Below are positions 1-5,221 of a stretch of DNA of 11,760 bases, piece after piece (the stretch's first letter is position 1; each line of letters begins with the position of its first letter). The position numbers were made by a program, and so were the translations under genes. The notes under the pieces were generated by a model, which worked only from the letters and a program-made list of their open reading frames with translations, ran no database searches and was not told where the DNA came from. This DNA is from Clostridiales bacterium (GTDB lineage: Bacteria > Bacillota > Clostridia > WRLR01). The stretch lies in the NCBI GenBank assembly GCA_031263625.1, contig JAISFK010000097.1, forward strand, positions 1-11,760. The letters are read 5' to 3'.

Positions 1-36
1 TAAATCGAGCAGGGCGCCGGTCGCGTTGATCGTCAT
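1..36 (-). CDS. N-terminal fragment of a possible PadR-family transcriptional regulator (runs off the window)
   Basis: Only the first 12 codons are inside the window, reading MTINATGALLDL on the minus strand from the ATG at 36-34. The start is supported by a GAGG Shine-Dalgarno sequence (43-46) six bases upstream and by a consensus promoter further up (73-110). The GALLDL motif within the first dozen residues resembles the opening of many PadR-family winged-helix repressors, where a GALLDA-L-type helix begins the DNA-binding domain. PadR genes are commonly autoregulated through AT-rich operators, and the promoter here is strikingly AT-rich. That the gene exists is fairly safe; the PadR assignment rests on 12 residues plus context and is tentative. 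It is divergent to the MerR-like gene at 218. Confidence 0.5.
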   Translation of the reverse strand, partial: MTINATGALLDL

Positions 37-72
37 AGGGAACCTCGTGTCCTTTGCTTGTATTTGCATCGC

Positions 73-110
73 ATATAATACTATATATCATATAATATTG
101 CGCGTGTCAA
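73..110 (-). promoter_or_regulatory. Promoter and possible operator of the minus-strand gene at 1-36
   Basis: On the minus strand a perfect -35 TTGACA (110-105) is followed after 17 bp by TATATA (87-82). This predicts a transcript start near 75 and a leader of about 40 bases. The -10 region is framed by two exact copies of ATATAATA (73-80 and 90-97, spacing 17 bp), which could be operator half-sites for an autoregulating PadR-type protein. The promoter is seen directly; the operator role is inference. Confidence 0.6.
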
Positions 111-165
111 CATAAAAAAGCGAAGGCAGCAAGCCCTGGCTTTATTGGCTTTATTTTAAAACCTA

Positions 166-196
166 TTGACATTGACCTTGCGTCAACTTGTATAAT
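166..196 (+). promoter_or_regulatory. MerR-type promoter with 19-bp spacer and internal dyad
   Basis: TTGACA (166-171) and TATAAT (191-196) are separated by 19 bp, the over-long spacing typical of promoters remodelled by MerR-family activators. Inside the spacer lies an inverted repeat TTGAC-N5-GTCAA (172-186), the expected kind of MerR operator. ATTGAC is tandemly duplicated at 165-176. The promoter lies immediately upstream of the MerR-like gene, so autoregulation is the natural reading. Confidence 0.65.
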
Positions 197-217
197 GGTT
201 CATGGCGGTGATTTATT

Positions 218-451
218 TTGGATTTGATAAGAATAAATGACGTGGTGGATGGTTACGGCATTTCCAGCAGGACGCTCAGATATTATGAGCAAGTAGGAAT
301 ACTCTGGAGCAGCCATCCTGACAACAAAGCTCAGCGTTATTATGGCACGGACGCTTTGGAACGACTAAAGCAGATTATTGTGCTCCGCAAACTGCAAATT
401 CCTATAATACTATTTTCCGCAGTCCGCTCAAAGATTTTGGGCGGAAGCTAG
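218..451 (+). CDS. Truncated MerR-family transcriptional regulator (DNA-binding domain only)
   Basis: The 77-aa product starts at a TTG codon. An in-frame TGA at 209-211 rules out longer starts, and GGCGGTGA at 204-211 is a reasonable ribosome binding site. Residues 4-63 form a classic MerR winged helix-turn-helix: RINDVVDGYGISSRTLRYYE (HTH), GIL turn, R-YY wing motif (40-42), then the LERLKQIIVLRKLQIPI helix. Clostridial relatives normally continue with a KDI-RI-type helix and a dimerisation coiled coil, giving proteins above 100 aa. Here similarity stops abruptly after Ile63 (nt ~407) and 14 unrelated residues precede the TAG. Without a dimerisation helix the protein is probably non-functional or altered. 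The 3' end overlaps the convergent gene at 428-625. A promoter of MerR type is retained. It could be a recent pseudogene created by a deletion or recombination junction near 405-410. Confidence 0.7.
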   Translation: MDLIRINDVVDGYGISSRTLRYYEQVGILWSSHPDNKAQRYYGTDALERLKQIIVLRKLQIPIILFSAVRSKILGGS

Positions 452-625
452 TCTGTCCGTTTCTTTTGCGCTCGCGACGATTTTGAACCCGTATTTTTTC
501 GCGGCGGCTTCGCCAATTTTATTAACGCGCTCCGCTCTTTGTGCTGGGGTCATATCCTTTGTTTCCTCGTAAATCTGGAGCCGGATTATATTGAGGTCAT
601 GCTCAATAGTGTTAGGCGCTTTCAT
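428..625 (-). CDS. Small hypothetical protein, 65 aa, function unknown
   Basis: The start at 625 is strongly supported: a near-perfect GGAGGTG Shine-Dalgarno sequence lies seven bases upstream on the minus strand. The product is charged and mostly helical in character, with no signal peptide or membrane segment. It contains IRLQIYEETKDMTPAQRAER followed by a KYGFKIV-SAK motif. The 'IR-x-YEETKDMTP...KKYGFKIV' pattern resembles small conserved proteins I have seen in Clostridia and other bacteria, some next to toxin genes, which would suggest an antitoxin-like or regulatory role. No partner toxin gene is visible here, so I do not assign that function. The last ~10 residues (after SAKE) overlap the truncated end of the MerR-like gene and may derive from a rearrangement junction. 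Confidence 0.65.
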   Translation of the reverse strand: MKAPNTIEHDLNIIRLQIYEETKDMTPAQRAERVNKIGEAAAKKYGFKIVASAKETDRLASAQNL

Positions 626-676
626 TGTCGTTCACCTCCATAGGCGTGCATATTTCAACAGATCGGTAGCCATTCG

Positions 677-706
677 ATACTATCATATCAGAAAAGGCCA
701 TGTGAA
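677..706 (-). promoter_or_regulatory. Candidate promoter for the 65-aa gene
   Basis: On the minus strand TTCACA (706-701) and TAGTAT (682-677) are spaced 18 bp apart, about 50 bases upstream of the start codon at 625. Both boxes deviate from consensus and a second TATGAT overlaps the same spot, so the exact -10 is uncertain. Confidence 0.35.
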
Positions 707-747
707 TCTACGCTTTCGGATTTTTGGTGTGTAGATAAAAATACTAT

Positions 748-810
748 TCTCGCGTAAATCTCGCAAATCTCGCAAATCGTAAATCCTAAATCAGGCTAAA
801 TCAGGCTATA
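748..810. repeat. AT-rich degenerate short tandem repeats
   Basis: This non-coding stretch is built of short TAAATC-like units. It includes an exact 9-bp tandem pair, CTCGCAAAT at 760-768 and 769-777, preceded by a related CTCGCGTAAAT. A 10-bp near-exact pair, TCAGGCTAAA / TCAGGCTATA, occupies 791-810. It abuts the dispersed repeat that starts at 807. No coding potential is apparent. Confidence 0.7.
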
Positions 811-908
811 TTGACGAGTATTTGAATTTACCATAACGCGAGTCAGTAATACTCGTTTCCTCTGTCCGACCGCAAATTGCGATCGAATTTCCAATCGAAC
901 ACGAGTAT
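807..908 (+). repeat. Dispersed structured repeat, copy 1 (~102 bp)
   Basis: This segment is repeated in the same orientation at 6787-6890, with only a handful of substitutions and two 1-bp indels along its length. It contains three related 8-bp arms: ACGAGTAT (814-821), ATACTCGT (849-856) and ACGAGTAT (901-908). The middle arm can pair with either outer one. An inner palindrome, TCCGACCGCAA-A-TTGCGATCGA (865-886), is imperfect here but perfect in copy 2. Similarity stops at the terminal TATA/GTAT on both sides. It encodes nothing recognisable in this copy and lies upstream of the ftsY promoter. It resembles a MITE-like or palindromic intergenic element; I cannot name the family. Confidence 0.85.
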
Positions 909-939
909 AAATCAGCTCCGCTTTTTGGCATCCCGGCTG

Positions 940-968
940 TTTACAAAACAAATCGTATCCTGTATCAT
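940..968 (+). promoter_or_regulatory. Candidate promoter for ftsY
   Basis: TTTACA (940-945) and TATCAT (963-968) are separated by exactly 17 bp, each one or two bases from the sigma-A/sigma-70 consensus. The predicted transcript starts near 975, about 65 bases before the ftsY ATG. It lies just downstream of dispersed repeat copy 1 and would also serve the LTA synthase-like gene. Confidence 0.5.
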
Positions 969-987
969 AACGGCATATAAGGATATA

Positions 988-1029
988 GGGCCAGGAGAAT
1001 ATGGGGCCAGGAGGATATAAGGCTAGGAG
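988..1029 (+). repeat. Three 16-bp repeats each carrying an AGGAG Shine-Dalgarno core
   Basis: GGGCCAGGAG occurs at 988-997 and 1004-1013, and the related AGGCTAGGAG at 1020-1029, giving a regular 16-bp period just before the ftsY start. The third unit (AGGAGG, 1025-1030) lies 11 bases from the ATG, slightly farther than ideal. The upstream copies could act as standby ribosome binding sites or simply be slippage products. Confidence 0.65.
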
Positions 1030-1041
1030 GCTGCGACTAAA

Positions 1042-1950
1042 ATGGGTTTTTACGAAAGGCTGAAGCAGGGGCTTCAGAAGACAAGGGAGAACATATCGCA
1101 AAAGGTCGGCCAGATACTCGCGTCGTTCGGGAAAATCGACGAGGAGCTTTTCGACGAGCTGGAGGAAGCGCTCATAATGTCCGACATCGGGGCCGAAACG
1201 TCCTCCGGCATCATCGAGAGCCTGAAAGCCAAGGCTAGGGAGCAGAAGCTTGTGAATCCGGAGGATATCCGCTCGCTGCTGATAGCGGAGATCGAGGGGA
1301 TCCTCGTGTCCGAGTCGGCGCCGCTGAATGTTTCGCCGAAGCCCTCCGCGATTGTCGTGCTGGGCGTGAACGGCGTCGGCAAAACCACGTCGATCGGCAA
1401 GATCGCGTTTTCGCTGCGCGAATCCGGCAAGACCGTGCTGATAGCGGCGGCGGACACGTTTCGGGCGGCGGCGATCGACCAGCTGGGCATATGGGCGGAG
1501 AGGGCAGGCGCGGACATGGTTCGCCACAGCGAGGGCGCGGATCCGGCGGCGGTCGTGTTTGACGCCGCGCGCGCCGCGAAGTCCCGGAACGTTGACGTGC
1601 TCATATGCGACACGGCCGGCAGGATACACACGAAGAAGAACCTCATGGAGGAGCTGAAAAAGCTGATAAGGGTCATCGACAGGGAACTGCCCGGCTCGCT
1701 GACGGAAATCCTGCTCGTGCTGGACGCCACGACCGGGCAAAACGCAGTGAGGCAGGCGGCGCAGTTCATGGAGGCGGCCAGCATAACCGGCATAGTGCTG
1801 ACCAAGCTGGACGGCACCGCGAAGGGCGGGATCATCGTTTCGATCAAAAACGAGCTGGGCATACCGGTCAAGCTGATCGGCGTCGGGGAGAATATTGACG
1901 ATCTGCAGCCGTTTGACCCGAAAGAGTTTGCGGAAGCGCTGTTCGGATGA
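1042..1950 (+). CDS. ftsY: Signal recognition particle receptor FtsY
   Basis: FtsY is the SRP-family GTPase at the inner face of the membrane. It docks the ribosome-SRP complex so that membrane and secreted proteins reach the Sec translocon. The 302-aa product is a compact NG-domain form without the long acidic A domain seen in enterobacteria, which is usual for many Gram-positives. The N domain helices span about residues 1-95. The GTPase motifs are complete: G1 GVNGVGKTT (108-116), DTFRAAA (138-144), G3 DTAGR (190-194), G4 TKLDGTAKGG (254-263) and the closing GVGENIDDLQPF (280-291) that distinguishes FtsY from Ffh. No Ffh-type M domain follows. The ATG is preceded by an AGGAGG motif 11 bases upstream. 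No smc gene is seen upstream, unlike many Firmicutes. The next gene starts 69 bp downstream on the same strand. Confidence 0.97.
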   Translation: MGFYERLKQGLQKTRENISQKVGQILASFGKIDEELFDELEEALIMSDIGAETSSGIIESLKAKAREQKLVNPEDIRSLLIAEIEGILVSESAPLNVSPKPSAIVVLGVNGVGKTTSIGKIAFSLRESGKTVLIAAADTFRAAAIDQLGIWAERAGADMVRHSEGADPAAVVFDAARAAKSRNVDVLICDTAGRIHTKKNLMEELKKLIRVIDRELPGSLTEILLVLDATTGQNAVRQAAQFMEAASITGIVLTKLDGTAKGGIIVSIKNELGIPVKLIGVGENIDDLQPFDPKEFAEALFG

Positions 1951-1983
1951 CGCCGCGCGGATGGCTGGCCGTGCGGATGCGGA

Positions 1984-2025
1984 GGCTGGGGAGAGCAGAT
2001 GCAGAGGCGGGGAGAGTAGATGCAA
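1984..2025 (+). repeat. Tandem duplication containing the ribosome binding site and start of the LTA synthase-like gene
   Basis: A ~21-bp unit (GGC-GGGGAGAG-AGATGCA) occurs twice, at 1984-2004 and 2006-2025. Each copy has a GGGGAG Shine-Dalgarno core a few bases before an ATG (1999 and 2020), and both ATGs share a reading frame. The first opens only six codons, MQRRGE, before the TAG at 2017-2019; the second opens the long gene. The short leader ORF is probably a by-product of the duplication, though translational coupling is possible. Confidence 0.6.
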
Positions 2026-5007
2026 GGAAAACTGGAGTGGGGGCACCAGGAGCAGGGGGCGCTGGAGCAAGGAGAACAGGGGCAGGGGGAATCGGAGCGT
2101 GGAGAGAGCGGCGCGGCGGCTGGCGGCCGGTTGCTAGACAACACGCGGGAAGCCGAGTCGGGTGTCGGGGCTACGGGCGCGAGGTTGCTGGGCGGCAAGC
2201 TGTTGCGCGGTAGCATATTGCGCGGCGACAGGCTGCTGCGCTGGGGCGTCGTGCTCCTTTTGCCTGCATACAGCGTCTATTCGTCCGAGATAGCGGCCAA
2301 AGCCTCTTTCCGGCCGGAGGTTGGCGGCGCGCAGTTTGCGCTGGCCGCCGCCGTCGTCGCGGCGTCAATCGCGGCGATATGGCTGCTGAGCGGCAGCTTG
2401 CTCGTGTCCTACGCGCTGGTCCAGTCCACGCTGCTCGGCCTGTCGTGCGCCAGCTACTTTAAGTTCCGCGTGCAGGGCGTGCAGCTGTTTCCGTCCGACA
2501 TAAAATACGCGTTTGCCGTGATCGGCGTATCCGGCGCGGGCAACTACGCGATTTCGCGGCAGATGCTCGCCGCAATCGCAGGCAGCCTGGCGCTCTGCGC
2601 CGTTTTATGGAGGCTCGGCATCGGCTGCGCCTTCAAAAAGCGCGCGGTTTTAGCCGCCATTTGCCTCATTGCCGCCCTCGGCCTGCCTGTCGCGGATATC
2701 TACAGCCGGCAGGCCGCAGTCGAGGCGGCGCCTGACAGGGCGCTGTATGCAGGCGGAGCGCCTGCCGAATCCGCGCCTGCTGGGGCGGCGCCCGCCTACG
2801 GGGGGCCGGCCGGCGCGCCGCTGACCGATGAGGCGTCGCCCGCCTATTTGGGATCGGCCGTGGCTCCGGCCGGGGCGCTGGCCGGCGAAAGGGCTCTCGC
2901 GGAGGCGGCGCCCGGCGGCGCAACGCCCGGCAACAGTTCGCCTGCCGGAGCGCTGCCGGGCGAGTATGCGCCCGCCGAAGCGCTGAGCGCCGACGCGCCG
3001 CCCGCCGGGGGAGCGCCGGGCAATGGGATGCCCGCCGAGGGAGCGCTCGGCGAAGACGCGTTTGCCGGGGCGTTGCCCGCCGCGCCCGCGCCCGCAGGGA
3101 CGGCGCCTGCCGGGGGTGTGCCTGGCAATGGCCCGCCTGCCGGGAAACCATCTGCCGAGGGCGCGTTTGGCAATGCTTCGCCAACAGAAGCGGCGCCTGC
3201 CGGGGGCTTGCCGGGCAACGCTTCGCCTGCCGTGGAGGCGCCTGCCAGCGACGACGATGGCGACGGCGACAATACATTTTTGATGGTTTTTTTGGACTCG
3301 TGCGCGATGATATACGCCGACGCCATCGTCGTCCCCAATATGGAGGCTGGCGGGCGGTATAGCGAGGAATATCTGGTTGCGGGGCTTGATCAAATCCTGG
3401 GCGCCGACTGGCGATCCGGCTCGCCGGAGGGCGGCATCGCGAATAGCGGCGGCGATGCGGGTGGCGATGGCGCGGGCGGCGGCGCCGGAAGTGGCGGTGG
3501 GGGCAGCGGCGGCGAAAACAACAGCAACACAGGCGGCGCCAATGCAAATAGCGGCGGCGCCGGAACTGGTGCCGCTGGCATCGCTGGCGCGGCCGACACC
3601 GCTGACGCCGCCAGCTCCTGCGATGGCGACAGCGCAAACAGCAGCGGCATAGGCGGCGCATATGCGAGCACAGGCAGCGCGAGCGGCGCCGATGCGAACG
3701 GCGGCAGCGCGAGCAGTGATGCCGCAGGCGCAGGCGACTGCGGTAGCGGCAACGGCGGTGGCGGCGACGGTGGCGCAGAAGACGATAGCGGCAGCACAGA
3801 AGATGCCGGCGCAGGCGCCAGCGCTGCCGCAAACAGCGGCGGCGCTGGCGACGGCCCGCAGCAGCCCCCCGACGTGGTCGTCATACTCAGCGAGTCGTTC
3901 TGGGATCCGTCGGCGCTGGACGGCCTGTCGCTCTCAAAAGAGCCGCTGCCGAGCTTCAAAAGCCTTGCCGCGGAGGGTGTGAGCGGCAACATGATATCGC
4001 GGGCGTATGGCGGCGGCACGGCGGACGTCGAGTTCGAGGTGCAGACCGGCGCGATCGTCCGCTATCTGGACGCGACCACGATCGCGTATGAGGCGCTGGC
4101 GGACAGGCCCCCGCTGACGCTGGCGAGCGTTTTCAGGGGCCTGGGCTACGCCACGGTCGCCATGCACGTGTATGACGGCTCGTTTTACGGCCGCGACGAG
4201 GTTTTCCCCGCGATGATGGGCTATGACGTGTTTTTGTCCCAGGAGGACATGCCCGCGCCCGAATACAGCGGCGAGTATATCGGCGACGAATACATGGCCG
4301 GCCAGATCATATCGCAGCTGGAAGGCGCGCCGGCCGGCCAGCCACTGTTCCTGTTCGCCATATCCATGGAGAACCACCAGCCATACGCGCCGGACAGATA
4401 CGAGCGCAATTCCGTAGCCATACGGAACGAGGGCGTCCCTGCGGAGCTGAAGGCGGCGGCGGAGAGCTATTTGCAGGGCATACACAACACGGATTTGGCC
4501 CTGAAGAAGCTCGCGGACTACATGCGCGGGCGGGAGAGGCCGTGCGCGCTGCTCTTTTTCGGGGACCACCAGCCCAGCATCGGGCCGGAGTTCGAGATAT
4601 ACCAGCTCTCCGGCCAGATCCCCAAGCCGGGCGGCGACGAGCCGCTGACGGCCGACGATCTGACGGCCGCCCAGTCAAGGAGCGTCTTTGCCGTGCCGTT
4701 TCTCATATGGTCGAACTACAAGACGGAAACGGGGCGCGCGGAGAATATCGGCAGCAATTTTTTGGGCAACCTGCTGCTCAACTACATTGGCGCGGAGAAG
4801 CCGCTGTTTTTTCACTTTCTGGATTTCGTGTACGACAACTGCTTCCATTACGACGGGAGGGACACGCTGTTCATCGACGCGCAAGATCGGCTGTACGAGC
4901 GGCGGCCGCAGGCGTATGACGAGATCGCGGCGCTGTACGGCCTGCTCGAATACGACATGTTGCTCGGCGACGGCTACGTGGACGCGCGGCTACGCCAGAC
5001 GCGATAA
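2020..5007 (+). CDS. LTA synthase-family membrane sulfatase/phosphoglycerol transferase with two large low-complexity inserts
   Basis: The 995-aa membrane protein likely transfers glycerol phosphate from phosphatidylglycerol outside the cell. After a low-complexity ~70-residue cytoplasmic tail come five hydrophobic segments (about 75-89, 105-123, 127-145, 184-198, 208-223), as in LtaS. The extracellular catalytic domain begins at 617 with PDVVVILSESFWDP. Metal ligand Glu625, nucleophile Thr667 in GGGTADVEFEVQTG, substrate His786 in MENHQPY, and Asp849/His850 in FGDHQP match the LtaS catalytic set. The C-terminal LLEYDMLLGDGY ending is typical of this subfamily. Two inserts, about 236-416 (Pro/Ala/Gly) and 471-612 (Gly/Ala/Ser/Asn), surround a conserved-looking strip (418-470). 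Without them the length would be about 670 aa, normal for the family. An in-frame TAG just before codon 1 makes 2020 the earliest start; a later start nearer residue 65 is possible. The polymer made (lipoteichoic acid or other) cannot be told from sequence. Confidence 0.88.
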   Translation: MQGKLEWGHQEQGALEQGEQGQGESERGESGAAAGGRLLDNTREAESGVGATGARLLGGKLLRGSILRGDRLLRWGVVLLLPAYSVYSSEIAAKASFRPEVGGAQFALAAAVVAASIAAIWLLSGSLLVSYALVQSTLLGLSCASYFKFRVQGVQLFPSDIKYAFAVIGVSGAGNYAISRQMLAAIAGSLALCAVLWRLGIGCAFKKRAVLAAICLIAALGLPVADIYSRQAAVEAAPDRALYAGGAPAESAPAGAAPAYGGPAGAPLTDEASPAYLGSAVAPAGALAGERALAEAAPGGATPGNSSPAGALPGEYAPAEALSADAPPAGGAPGNGMPAEGALGEDAFAGALPAAPAPAGTAPAGGVPGNGPPAGKPSAEGAFGNASPTEAAPAGGLPGNASPAVEAPASDDDGDGDNTFLMVFLDSCAMIYADAIVVPNMEAGGRYSEEYLVAGLDQILGADWRSGSPEGGIANSGGDAGGDGAGGGAGSGGGGSGGENNSNTGGANANSGGAGTGAAGIAGAADTADAASSCDGDSANSSGIGGAYASTGSASGADANGGSASSDAAGAGDCGSGNGGGGDGGAEDDSGSTEDAGAGASAAANSGGAGDGPQQPPDVVVILSESFWDPSALDGLSLSKEPLPSFKSLAAEGVSGNMISRAYGGGTADVEFEVQTGAIVRYLDATTIAYEALADRPPLTLASVFRGLGYATVAMHVYDGSFYGRDEVFPAMMGYDVFLSQEDMPAPEYSGEYIGDEYMAGQIISQLEGAPAGQPLFLFAISMENHQPYAPDRYERNSVAIRNEGVPAELKAAAESYLQGIHNTDLALKKLADYMRGRERPCALLFFGDHQPSIGPEFEIYQLSGQIPKPGGDEPLTADDLTAAQSRSVFAVPFLIWSNYKTETGRAENIGSNFLGNLLLNYIGAEKPLFFHFLDFVYDNCFHYDGRDTLFIDAQDRLYERRPQAYDEIAALYGLLEYDMLLGDGYVDARLRQTR
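2725..3267 (+). repeat. Intragenic low-complexity insert A (Pro/Ala/Gly-rich) in the LTA synthase-like gene
   Basis: About 180 codons are made of imperfect PAGGAPGN / PAGALPGE-type units, with CCGCC and GCGCC runs at the DNA level. The insert begins right after the last membrane segment and ends at a DDDGDGD stretch. The lack of stops in several frames and on both strands produces long spurious reading frames here. Confidence 0.8.
3430..3855 (+). repeat. Intragenic low-complexity insert B (Gly/Ala/Ser/Asn-rich) in the LTA synthase-like gene
   Basis: About 142 codons of GGC/GGCG-rich repeats encode GGAG, SGGG and ANSGG units without recognisable domain sequence. It ends just before the first beta-strand of the catalytic domain (DVVVILSESF). 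Composition differs from insert A (Ser/Asn/Asp instead of Pro), suggesting an independent expansion. Confidence 0.8.
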
Positions 5008-5200
5008 CTGCGCAAAGCCCGAAATACGGCGCGACGCGCCAGACGCAGACGCGCCAGATGCGGCATGCGCCGGACGCGATAGCCGCGCGACGCCCGAAAT
5101 ACGGCGCGACACGCCAGACGCAGATGCGCCAGACGCAGACGCGCCAGATGCGGCTGCGCCGGGCGCGATAGCCGCGCGACGCCCGGAATATGGCGCGCAG
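4993..5200. repeat. Tandem repeat array between convergent genes, starting inside the LTA synthase-like 3' end
   Basis: Three related units begin CGCC-G-CGCGATA at 4993, 5068 and 5157, and each contains GCCCG-AATA-GGCGCG (5017, 5092, 5181). Spacings are 75 and 89 bp; the extra length is one more copy of a 15-bp sub-unit (AGACGCAGATGCGCC type). The LTA synthase-like stop codon (TAA, 5005-5007) lies in unit 1 at the place where units 2 and 3 have TAG. The array fills the gap to proS. It is GC-rich with hairpin potential but has no T-run, so an intrinsic terminator is not supported. Confidence 0.8.
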
Positions 5201-5221
5201 CCCGCTTTGATCGCTTTGATA

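Noticed and set aside
796..2070. Long minus-strand open frame (424 codons) opposite ftsY
   Set aside because: It mirrors the well-supported ftsY gene, is Arg/Leu-rich without domains, and has no ribosome binding site; an effect of GC-rich codon use.
1947..2213. 88-codon plus-strand frame overlapping the ftsY stop by ATGA
   Set aside because: The ATGA overlap suggested translational coupling, but the product is Arg/Gly/Ala low complexity and runs over the start of the LTA synthase-like gene in another frame.
2666..3832. Long minus-strand frames opposite the low-complexity inserts
   Set aside because: Repetitive GC-rich DNA lacks stops in many frames; products are Arg/His/Cys-rich with no domain resemblance.
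4993..5200. CRISPR-like array
   Set aside because: Units are 75-89 bp with internal 15-bp sub-repeats and no unique equal-length spacers; no cas genes nearby.
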